Shown here: piece after piece, positions 1-9,544 of the stretch | Layout: the number at the start of each line of letters is the position of its first letter | Numbering within the stretch: the stretch's first letter is position 1 | Source of the DNA: Bacteroidia bacterium | GTDB taxonomy: Bacteria; Bacteroidota; Bacteroidia; Cytophagales; Cyclobacteriaceae | Direction of reading: 5' to 3' | Assembly: GCA_012031955.1 (NCBI GenBank) | Contig: JAAURZ010000038.1 | Coordinates: 1-10,468 of the forward strand | Length of the DNA stretch: 10,468 bases | The notes under the pieces: generated by a model | Seen by the model: the letters and a program-made list of their open reading frames with translations, nothing else | Databases searched by the model: none | Told to the model about the DNA's origin: nothing | Program-made: the position numbers and the translations under genes

Positions 1-1
1 G

Positions 2-246
2 GGCATCCTGACCCGCTTTGACGCGCGAACCGGAAAGCAGACATACAAGACGCGGATCGACCCGGCGGAGCTCGACGGGCTGCTCGTCTACAAGCCCGAC
101 GACCTCTACCAGTGGCTCCGCGACCAGAACCGCCCGACAGCGCCGCGGCGCACAAGGCCCTCGGGATCCAGGCGATGCAGATCGGGGCGCTGTCGAAGGC
201 CCGCGAGCACCTGAACACGGCGAAGTCCGACCCGACGTTCGCGCAG
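2..246 (+). CDS. High-GC fragment of an unrecognised TPR-like protein, probably foreign to this locus
   Basis: I do not recognise this protein. Frame 2 is convincingly coding from base 2 to 133, and frame 1 from about 136 to 246. Adding one C to the CCC run at 133-135 joins them into 82 continuous codons. The first part has a phrase typical of beta-propeller blades (LTRFDARTGKQTYKTRI, PQQ-like). The second part (HKALGIQAMQIGALSKAREH, ending near DPTFA) has the spacing of a tetratricopeptide repeat: small residue, LG, G, A, L, A, then DP. All 37 codons of 136-246 and 40 of the 44 codons of 2-133 end in G or C, against 25 of the 37 codons just after 256. GC is about 68%, versus about 55% in 301-540. 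The fragment is open at the window start and has no stop of its own, running in frame into the GH43 by chance. It is probably a piece of another genome joined during assembly. I am confident it is coding and foreign in composition, but not of its function. Confidence 0.45.
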
Positions 247-1461
247 ACCACCGGTAAGACTTACATCTTCACCACACGCGACATTGAGAAAGGACCGTGG
301 AATGTGTCGTCGTTCAAACCATCATACCACGACCACACACTCTTCTTCGATGACGATGGCCGCGTCTACCTCATCTACGGCGTATCCAGGCTGCGCATGG
401 TCGAGTTAAAGCCCGATGCATCGGGTGTGAAGCCCGGCGCAACGGAGCAAGTCCTGATTGAAAACGCCAGCGCGCCTGCAGGCACAGACATCGCACTCGG
501 TGCCGAAGGGTCGCAGCTTTTCAAAATCAACGGCAAATATTACCTGTTCAACATTACATGGCCAAGAGGTGGTATGCGTACTGTGATCGTTCACAGGGCC
601 GATAAAATTTCAGGGCCCTATGAAGGTCGCGTAGCGTTGCAAGACCTGGGTGTGGCTCAGGGCGGACTCGTCGATACACCAGACGGTGATTGGTATGCAT
701 ACCTGTTTCGTGACTACGGGGCCGTCGGACGAATACCTTACCTTGTTCCAGTCACGTGGGAAGACGGCTGGCCCGTGCTCGGGGTGGAAGGCAAAGTACC
801 GCAAACAATTCTGCTTCCCGCAAACAAAGGACTGATACCAGGCATAGCGGCATCCGACGAGTTTACGCGCCACGAGGGCAATCGACCGTTGCCACTCGTG
901 TGGCAATGGAACCACAATCCCGATAACAGACGATGGTCCGTGAGCGCGCGACACGGATACCTGCGCCTTACCACAGGCCGCGTCGATACATCGCTCTTTC
1001 TTGTTAGAAACATGCTCACCCAGCGTACTATCGGACCAATGTGTGCAGGTACAACGTGGGTAGATGCAGCCAACATGAAAGATGGTGACCTCGCAGGCCT
1101 TACGGTGTTCCAAAAGAAATATGGGCTGGTGGGCGTGCGCAACAACCAGGGAGCGAAGTCGATCGTGATGATGAGCGCCGAGTCAGGAAAGCCAGTCGCG
1201 ATGGAACGTGTCCCTCTTTCGCAAAACACGGTGTTTCTGAAGGCGACCTGCGACTTCACCGACCTGGCGGATACAGCCAGGTTTTACTACAGTCTCGACG
1301 GCAAAACATGGAAGCAGATCGGATCGGTTCTAAAAATGGAATACACGCTGCCGCATTTTATGGGCTATCGGTTCGGACTCTTTAACTATGCTACGAAGCA
1401 ACCGGGAGGCTATGCCGACTTTGACTTCTTCCGAATTGACGATCGGATTTCGGAACAGTGA
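247..1461 (+). CDS. Glycoside hydrolase family 43 (beta-xylosidase / alpha-L-arabinofuranosidase type), 5'-truncated
   Basis: This is a hemicellulose-debranching glycosidase. GH43 enzymes are inverting and hydrolyse xylosyl or arabinofuranosyl linkages from a five-bladed beta-propeller. Numbering codons from 112, the propeller motifs include DIEKGPW (57-63), HDHTLFFDDDGRVYLIYG (73-90) with D74 as the likely pKa-modulating Asp, and AEGSQLFKINGKYYLF (131-146) with E132 as the likely general acid. The family-typical GAVGRIPYLVPVTWEDGWPV lies near 203-222. Residues from about 249 to the end form the concanavalin-A-like GH43 C-terminal sandwich, finishing with a GGYADFDFFRI phrase where such proteins normally stop. 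The first blade, the catalytic base Asp and any signal peptide are missing, because the sequence upstream of about 247-255 belongs to something else. The open frame extends back to a GTG at 112, but that start is not genuine. Very roughly 110-150 residues are lost. Xylosidase versus arabinofuranosidase cannot be decided from sequence. It is followed by a 241-base gap with no obvious promoter or terminator. Confidence 0.9.
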   Translation, partial: TTGKTYIFTTRDIEKGPWNVSSFKPSYHDHTLFFDDDGRVYLIYGVSRLRMVELKPDASGVKPGATEQVLIENASAPAGTDIALGAEGSQLFKINGKYYLFNITWPRGGMRTVIVHRADKISGPYEGRVALQDLGVAQGGLVDTPDGDWYAYLFRDYGAVGRIPYLVPVTWEDGWPVLGVEGKVPQTILLPANKGLIPGIAASDEFTRHEGNRPLPLVWQWNHNPDNRRWSVSARHGYLRLTTGRVDTSLFLVRNMLTQRTIGPMCAGTTWVDAANMKDGDLAGLTVFQKKYGLVGVRNNQGAKSIVMMSAESGKPVAMERVPLSQNTVFLKATCDFTDLADTARFYYSLDGKTWKQIGSVLKMEYTLPHFMGYRFGLFNYATKQPGGYADFDFFRIDDRISEQ

Positions 1462-1699
1462 ATTAGAAACAGCCACAGCAGAGCCAGGACCTATGACAGC
1501 GAAATTGATTGCAGTGGCGTCTTCTCTTCGGAACACAAGGGCGGGCGAAACCATCGCGCACAGGACGCGGACACTTTAAACGTACACGTATGCACAGCCA
1601 TATACAACCAATCACGCAACAACAAGATGACAAGCCGGACTATTCCAGGATGAACTCTCAAGATGCGAATTCCATATGTCCATTAAAATCAATTATTAA

Positions 1700-3622
<1,923 letters not shown>

Positions 3623-3635
3623 CATGCTTCAACGA

Positions 3636-3660
3636 TAAGGAACCAACAATGTAAGGAACC
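3636..3660 (+). repeat. 9-base direct repeat (TAAGGAACC twice) just upstream of the regulator gene
   Basis: TAAGGAACC occurs at 3636-3644 and again at 3652-3660, a 16-base period, in the 45-base gap between the esterase and the regulator. The second copy contains AAGGA, ending 10 bases before the regulator ATG at 3668, and could serve as its Shine-Dalgarno site. The first copy could be a duplicated ribosome-binding element or, with the second, a protein-binding direct repeat. In a gap this short chance duplication is possible. Confidence 0.5.
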
Positions 3661-3667
3661 GTAACCG

Positions 3668-4563
3668 ATGCCACACAGCCAGTTTATTCTGCGACAAGGT
3701 CATTCACGTGAGCTGGAGCTGTTTCCGCACATAAGGGGATTTGCCTTGCGGAAGAACAGCAACATTCAACTGGATTCCTTTGTGGCGTCGTTGTCCAGTA
3801 ATTTTGATATTTATTTTGTGATCGACGGAAAGTTCGAATGGATCATCAATGAAGCGCACCAGGTGCTGTATCCGGGCGATACGGCTGTTGTTTGCCAGGC
3901 CAGCAGATTGGAGGGTCCAAAGGCTACCTCGGTATCGGCACTATATTCTGGCTTTCTTTGCACGTAGAAAAAATTGTTCCTGAAGAAAAAGTAACACTCG
4001 GCAAGTGGAGCAGTCTTTCGGACAGCGAGCGACTTGCCATTGGAAAAATATTGTTGCTGAACAACCTGCCTGTGCTTAAATCGAAAGAGGTGGCGAGCAT
4101 ACTGCAGGAGATGCGCGCCGAAATACTGAGCCAGGAAATCGGCTACGTTACCCGCGTAAACCAGATGCTGGATTCTCTATTTATCATAATCGCGCGCCAG
4201 TCCACACGACAGGGAAGCTCGCGGCGCGATTTCCCGCAAGCATTCCTCAAGCTTGAGCAAGCGTTGCGGCAAAATCTTGCGCACCAATGGACGGTGGATG
4301 AGATGGCGGCCATGGTGGGCCTTGGCACGACGGCTTTTACCGAGAAGGTGAAAAGTTTCACAGGCTTTTCGCCGCTTCACTATCTCATTAATATTCGCGT
4401 GTCCGAAGCAATTAAAATGTTAAAACGGCCCACCGTAAACGTAACGGACATCGCGCTGGAAACCGGTTTTTATTCATCCCAACATTTTTCCACTACATTT
4501 AAGAAGCTGACCGGCCATTCGCCTGGCGCATTTCGAAAAAAGAACAGTTCAACCATGCAATAA
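3668..4563 (+). CDS. AraC/XylS-family transcriptional regulator, interrupted by one frameshift
   Basis: This is a DNA-binding regulator with an N-terminal ligand-sensing cupin-like domain and a C-terminal double helix-turn-helix. Frame 2 runs from ATG 3668 and frame 1 continues to the TAA at 4561-4563. Restoring one T in the TTT run at 3891-3893 gives VLYPGDTAVVLPGQQIGG, the expected continuation, and a protein of 298 residues, normal for the family. In the repaired numbering the cupin-like part is about 40-100. The HTH_18 domain is about 193-290, with a first helix-turn-helix at WTVDEMAAMVGLGTTAFTEK and a second at VNVTDIALETGFYSSQHFST followed by FKKLTGHSPGAFRK. Without repair, frame 2 stops at 3967 and the DNA-binding domain is lost. 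It lies 45 bases after the esterase and 13 bases before the kinase, so it probably shares a transcript with the kinase and may sense the kinase substrate or a related sugar (inference). The frame break is most likely a sequence error, but a real loss-of-function mutation cannot be excluded. Confidence 0.9.
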
Positions 4564-4576
4564 AGAATGTAAGAAT

Positions 4577-6097
4577 ATGGAGTGCGTGATCACAGTAGAA
4601 ATTGGTACAAATGCCGTGAGAGTAATGGCATTTGATTTGAACGGAACCGTAATCGGATCGATGAAAGGATCGTACCCCACCTTTCACGTAGAGCCCGACT
4701 ACAGCGAGCAAGACCCGGACCAGATGTTCATCACAATGCTTTACGTGATGAAAAACCTGCTCAATGAGAAAGTGCATGCCGAAAAGTACAAAGTGATTTC
4801 CATCTGCTTCAGCGCCTCCATGCACAGCGTGTTGCCCATCGATAAGCATGGCGTTCCGCTTTGCAACGCCATTACCTGGGCGGATAACCGTGGCAAGAAG
4901 GAAGCAAAGGAACTGAAGGGCTCTCCTCTCGGAAATAAAATCTATGACGCCACCGGCACACCGATTCACCCGATGTCGCCCCTCATCAAGATCACCTGGC
5001 TTGGCCGCCACGAACGCGAGCGGTTTGACAAAACCTATAAGTTCCTGTCAATAAAGAGTTACATCATTCAACAACTTACCAACGGGTACGTACTAGACTA
5101 CAGTCTCGCGTCGGCCACAGGGCTGCTGAACATTTACAACCTGTCGTGGGAACCGGCAGCGCTCGACTACGCCGGCATCACGCCAGATAAATTACCCGAT
5201 CTCGTACCTGTTTTTCATTCCCCAGGAAAATTGAGAAGAGAATATCAAAAGTCGCTTGGGCTGACAGACGACGTAAAAATAATTGTGGGATCCAGCGACG
5301 GCTGCCTGGCCACCCTGGGAGGCGGCGTATGGGAAGAGGGCAAAGCGACGATTACCGTGGAAGACAGCGGCGCAGTGCGCGTGATGGGGAAGGAGGTGTT
5401 GCGCGACAGCAAGCAACGCTTCTTCAACTACCTGCTTACGGAAAAGAATTATGTGTCAGGCGGACCCACCAACAACGGAGGTGTCATCTTCGAGTGGTTC
5501 GCAAAGCAGTTTGGTGACTTCAAAGGTCCGTTCGATATTGAATACACCATCGAAAACCTCATGCGCGAGGCGATGACAGTGCCGGTCGGGTCGGAGGGGC
5601 TCTTGTTTCTTCCCTACCTGCTCGGCGAGCGAGCGCCCATTTGGAACGCCAACGCCAGGGGTGCCTATTTCGGTGTGAACATAAAACATGAGAAGCAACA
5701 TTTTGTGCGCGCAACAATAGAGGGGATACTCTATGAAATCTACAGTATCGGAAAAACGCTCGAAGAGCACCGCGCCATAAACAGTCTTACTTTAAATGGC
5801 AGTTTTGCTTCGCTGCCCTTCTGCGCTCAAATGATCGCCGATATATTTAACAAACCGGTATGCGTGGGCGAAAATCCCGACAGCATCGCGCAGGGAGCTT
5901 TCTTGCTGAGCACTACCGACATGGGCAAGTATGCCAACCTGGACGAAGCCGCGCGATCGGTCGTGCTGTCCACCACTTATAAGCCACACAGGCAAGATCA
6001 TGCCGTTTACGAAAAATATTTCCCGGTATTCGAGAAACTCAGTTCGAAATTATACGACGAGTTTGAAACAATAGCCAATCTGCAAAGCGAGCAATAA
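4577..6097 (+). CDS. FGGY-family carbohydrate kinase (gluconokinase-like; xylulokinase possible)
   Basis: This cytoplasmic enzyme transfers the gamma-phosphate of ATP to a sugar, polyol or sugar acid. Its 506 residues match the usual FGGY length. The N-terminal FGGY domain begins with the phosphate-binding VEIGTNAVRVMAFDLNG (7-23). It contains TWADNRGKKEA with substrate-contacting D103, and GSSDG (238-242) with D241 as the likely catalytic base. The C-terminal FGGY domain has the SGGPTNNGG turn (294-302), GLLFLPYLLGERAP (341-354) and a Q-ADIFNKPV segment near 418-428 at the nucleotide site. The TWADNR form and the overall wording resemble proteins annotated as gluconokinase in Bacteroidota, but substrate specificity within FGGY is hard to read from sequence; xylulose or another pentulose would fit an arabinoxylan locus. 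The ATG at 4577 is preceded by a purine-rich AAGAAT; the ATG at 4567 is followed at once by a stop. It is probably co-transcribed with the AraC-type regulator upstream. Confidence 0.93.
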   Translation: MECVITVEIGTNAVRVMAFDLNGTVIGSMKGSYPTFHVEPDYSEQDPDQMFITMLYVMKNLLNEKVHAEKYKVISICFSASMHSVLPIDKHGVPLCNAITWADNRGKKEAKELKGSPLGNKIYDATGTPIHPMSPLIKITWLGRHERERFDKTYKFLSIKSYIIQQLTNGYVLDYSLASATGLLNIYNLSWEPAALDYAGITPDKLPDLVPVFHSPGKLRREYQKSLGLTDDVKIIVGSSDGCLATLGGGVWEEGKATITVEDSGAVRVMGKEVLRDSKQRFFNYLLTEKNYVSGGPTNNGGVIFEWFAKQFGDFKGPFDIEYTIENLMREAMTVPVGSEGLLFLPYLLGERAPIWNANARGAYFGVNIKHEKQHFVRATIEGILYEIYSIGKTLEEHRAINSLTLNGSFASLPFCAQMIADIFNKPVCVGENPDSIAQGAFLLSTTDMGKYANLDEAARSVVLSTTYKPHRQDHAVYEKYFPVFEKLSSKLYDEFETIANLQSEQ

Positions 6098-6104
6098 ATA
6101 CCTC

Positions 6105-6135
6105 GGCACGACAGCCCGTGTCTGATATCTTTCTT
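6105..6135 (+). terminator. Weak terminator-like hairpin after the kinase gene
   Basis: Bases 6105-6110 (GGCACG) can pair with 6117-6122 (CGTGTC), with one G-T wobble and a six-base loop. A T-rich run (TGATATCTTTCTT) follows, starting 8 bases after the kinase stop. The stem is short and the T run is interrupted, so this is only a candidate end for the regulator-kinase transcript. Confidence 0.25.
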
Positions 6136-6254
6136 ACCTGTTACACCTTCTAAATCAAACCACGCACCAAAACGCAACGTGGCGGGTGCTTGCGCGCGCA
6201 CACTTGACTTTCTGTGGTTGTCTAAAAATCAACGGTGGTCGTTATTGGAAGAAT

Positions 6255-6303
6255 TTTCTGATTGTGTTTGAAATCTTTATAGATAATCAGAAATAAGTTC
6301 TGA
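6255..6303 (+). promoter_or_regulatory. Inverted-repeat cluster upstream of the susC-like gene
   Basis: TTTCTGATT at 6255-6263 is perfectly complementary to AATCAGAAA at 6285-6293, with 21 bases between the arms. A third arm, TTCTGA at 6298-6303, pairs with TCAGAA at 6287-6292 across a five-base loop. The central arm could therefore form either of two mutually exclusive hairpins in RNA, or the arms could be half-sites of a DNA-binding protein. The cluster ends 40 bases before the susC-like ATG at 6344, in the leader of the transport genes. I found no perfect Bacteroidota promoter (TTTG and TAnnTTTG elements) in 6098-6343. The operator or attenuator role is inference. Confidence 0.45.
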
Positions 6304-6343
6304 ACTGCCCAAAATGAAAGACAATCAAACTAACCCCTGAATC

Positions 6344-9300
6344 ATGAAGCATTTTTACTTATTGTATGGCATTCTTGCGACATTGCACGCAGGCGCCTTC
6401 GCCGGGGAATCCTGGCCGCGCGCACCTCTTGCTGTTTCCGCCTTTGTGGCGGTAAGCGGCCAAGTCACAGACGAAAACGGGGCACCCTTTCCTGGTGTCA
6501 ACATCGTTGTGAAAGGGACATCGTCGGGCACTACTACAGATAACGAAGGCAGATACACCATCGAAGTGACCGGCGCCAACAGCGTGCTCGTATTTTCATT
6601 CGTGGGCTACCTGCCGCAAGAAGTGAGCGTAGACAATCGAACTGTTATCGACGTGAAAATGGCGCCCGATGTGCAGCAGTTGGCCGAGATTGTCGTAACC
6701 GCGCTAGGCATTCGGAAAGAATCGAAGAAGCTGGGTTACGCCGCCACCACTGTACAGACCGATCAGATACAATCCAACCGAACAACCAATTTCATGGAAT
6801 CGTTGGAGGGCAAAGTGGCGGGCCTTGACATTTCGCCGCCGGCAGCAGGCGCGGGAGCGAGCACTAAGATTCGCTTGCGCGGACAGACAGCCTTCTCCGG
6901 CGCAAACAACGCGCCGCTTATTGTGATCAACGGCCTCCCGATGGATCAGGGAGCTATCGGCGCAGATGGCAACAACGCACGCGACCGTGGAGACGCCATG
7001 CAAAACATCAACCCTGACGACATCGAGAGCATCACGATTTTGAAAGGTGCAACCGCGGCGGCGCTCTATGGATCACGCGCGGGCAACGGTGCCATCCTGA
7101 TCACGACCAAGTCCGGACAATTAAATCAGGGAATAGGCATTGAGTATGCTTCCAACTACACCGTGAGTACCGTGCTCGATTTCACAGACTGCAGCAGGAA
7201 TACGGACAGGGCACATGGAACCAGGCGCAGTTGACCGGGCTCCGACCCACCACCCAGGGCGAAGCCGTGTCGTCCGGCATGCTGGGCTGGGGAGCCAAGC
7301 TCGATGGCGAGCCCACTATCAACTTCGATGGTGTGCAAAGGCCGTATGTTGCGCACCCAGACAGGATCAAGGAATTCTATCGCGATGGAACAGCGTTCAC
7401 AAATACAGTCGCGCTTTCGGGTGGCAACGGAAAGGGAAGTTTCCGCGCATCATTCTCAAATTTAAAATCGAGCGGCATCACGCCAAACAACGAGTATGCG
7501 AAAAGGATCGCCAATTTGGGCCTCAATTATGCCATCACGGAAAAACTCAAACTCTCGGTGAATGCCAACTACACGAGCGAAGAAAATGAGAATCCGCCGC
7601 AGGTGGGAATACAGGGCTCGGGCGAAGCCAACTTCCTGTATAGAATGTCTACCTCGATTCCACTTTCGGCCTTCAGTGAAAGTGTGATCAACCCTGTGAA
7701 CGGAATCACCGAACTGCCTACCAGCGGATTCCAGACCACACTTATCAATCCGTACTTTTCAATGCCGCGTATGTTCTTCAATGAAGATAAGAACCGGTTA
7801 CTGGCCACCACCACCCTCAGGTACGAGTTAACGAAGTGGCTATTCGTGCAAGGAAGGTTTAACTACGACTTCTCCAGTTCGTTCCATGAGTTCAACACGC
7901 CGACCGGACAAGGCACCAACAATCCATTCAACAGTACCGGCGTGGAGTTCAACGGAAACTATACCATCAACACATCACGAGGTAGCGACGTCAACGCGGA
8001 TTTTCTTATCGGAGCGACCAAGCAATTTGGCGCCTTCAGCGTGGATGCAAGCTTCGGTGGAAACACACTCCGTCAGACTTCAATGTTTACCAACCAGACT
8101 GTAACCGACTTTGTAGCCCTTGGAGTCTATTCACTTGGAAACGGCGTTACAACCACCACCAACAACGCAGGCATCGGCTACCGGGCGCGTGTCAATTCAC
8201 TCTACGGAATTCTCGAAGTCGGTTACAAGAACATTTTGTTCCTGAACCTTACCGACCGGCAAGACTGGTTCTCTACCCTCAACCCAAGCAACAATACCAA
8301 GAACTACCCGTCTGTTTCCGGAAGTTTTATCTTCTCGGAACTGCTGCAGAATCAGACATGGCTGTCGTACGGTAAATTGCGCGGCGCGTGGGCGCAAGTG
8401 GGCAGCTCGAATGGCGCCGGCTATGCAGAGGGTCTTCTTACTTATACGGTGCTTCCGCAAGGATTCAACGGACAAAAGTTGGGAAACATCAACAATACCG
8501 TGGCGCCCAACCCGGGCCTTATTCCTTTTCTCGTCACGGAAAAGGAAATCGGTTTGGAATTCAAATTCTTCAATAGAAGAGTCAGCTTCGACGTAGCTGC
8601 CTACGACAAGACCACCACAGACCAGATACTTACGGTGGCCATCTCGAACGCTACGGGCTATGTAGGCACTAAGCAAAACGTCGGCGAGATGCAAACAGAG
8701 GCATGGAGTTCTTCCTGGAAGTTGTGCCCATTGAAAAGAATGGATTGAGATGGTCAAGCTCCTTCAACGCAGCACACAACAAATCGAAAGTGCTGGCGCT
8801 GGCGCCTGGCATCACCACCTTTACACAAACTGCGTTTGGTGGAAATGAATTCATCGGACAGCTCGTATACCAGGTGGGACTTCCGCTCAACCAGTTGTCG
8901 GCAAAAACCTATCAGCGCGACGCCAACGGGAACATACTCCTCGAATGACCAGGGCAGGGTACTCGCCTCAGACAACTTCGTCAACTTCGGTAGTGGCCTC
9001 CCTACCTGGACGGGTGGATGGACCAACACCATCAGCTACAAGAAACTGAGTCTCTTGATCCAGTTCGACTTTAAGACCGGAGGAAAAATACTCTCCTCAT
9101 CGGCATTGAACTGGTTAAGGCAAGGTCATTCGAAGGAATCGCTTGTTGGCCGGGAGGGTGGCATAACCGCAGAAGTATATCCCGGTATCGTTAAGAGCAC
9201 CGGGTTGCCATACAGTGGCACGCCCGTGAATCCGCAAACGTTCTACACAGACTTCAGAAGCCGGCAGATCGCCGACCCCTTTATCTACGACAGCGACTTC

Positions 9301-9540
9301 ATTAAGCTAAGAAACATCACCGTGTCGTACGACCTCACTAGCCTTGTAGGTTCGAAATTGAATTTTGTGAAGGGACTCACCCTTTCGGCCGCGTGTCGTA
9401 ATGTGTGGCTTATCTATAAAGATCTGCCTAACCTCGACCCCGAAGCATTTGCATCATCCGGCGACAACCGCGTGGGTTATGAAGGCACCTCGCTACCAAC
9501 CACGCGCAACTACAGTCTGAACTTAAATGTTAGATTCTAA
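6344..9540 (+). CDS. SusC/RagA-family TonB-dependent outer-membrane transporter, interrupted by three single-base frameshifts
   Basis: This is a TonB-dependent beta-barrel that imports oligosaccharides across the outer membrane with its SusD partner. Residues 1-20 are a signal peptide ending AFA. A carboxypeptidase-regulatory-like domain follows (about 38-110: VSGQVTDENGAPFPGVNIVV to IDVKMAPDV). A TonB-box-like LAEIVVTALGI is at 113-123, and the plug domain spans about 130-258 with the SusC signature LYGSRAGNGAILITTKSG at 241-258. The barrel runs to a C-terminal NLNVRF, with the terminal Phe expected for outer-membrane insertion. No STN domain is present. The reading frame moves from 2 to 1 at about 7189 (one C missing), to 0 at about 8694 (one A missing from a run), and back to 1 at 8943 (one extra G). 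Repairing all three gives 1,065 residues, a normal SusC length, with continuous family-like sequence at every join: FTDLQQEYGQGTWNQAQL, VGEMQNRGMEFFLEV and GNILLNDQGRVLAS. Four bases separate it from the SusD-like gene. The breaks are probably sequence errors; otherwise this is a pseudogene. Confidence 0.93.
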
Positions 9541-9544
9541 GATC

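Noticed and set aside
655..672. AQGG instead of HQGG in the GH43 propeller as a possible loss of an active-site His
   Set aside because: Ala at this position also occurs, as far as I recall, in the arabinofuranosidase-like GH43 group that has the GAVGRIPYLVPV motif, and the surrounding residues are well conserved. An alignment would be needed before calling it odd.
738..1259. Minus-strand open frames inside the GH43 gene (also 610-1113)
   Set aside because: They overlap each other and the GH43 coding frame, with no motif or start context; they are shadows.
112..1461. A single 449-residue TPR-GH43 fusion protein starting at GTG 112
   Set aside because: The join falls in the middle of the GH43 propeller at a sharp change of base composition. 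The coding signal upstream of 133 is in another frame, and GTG 112 lies inside that coding stretch with no ribosome-binding context. In-frame continuation has a one-in-three chance.
3880..3970. Programmed ribosomal frameshifting in the AraC-type regulator
   Set aside because: There is no classical X-XXY-YYZ slippery heptamer with a downstream structure that I can see, the family is not known for it, and the same type of homopolymer defect recurs at unrelated sites.
6204..6230. Promoter TTGACT at 6204 with TAAAAATC at 6223
   Set aside because: The spacing from TTG to TA is about 19 bases, but the second element matches TAnnTTTG poorly and the housekeeping -10 spacing does not fit, so it is too weak to list.
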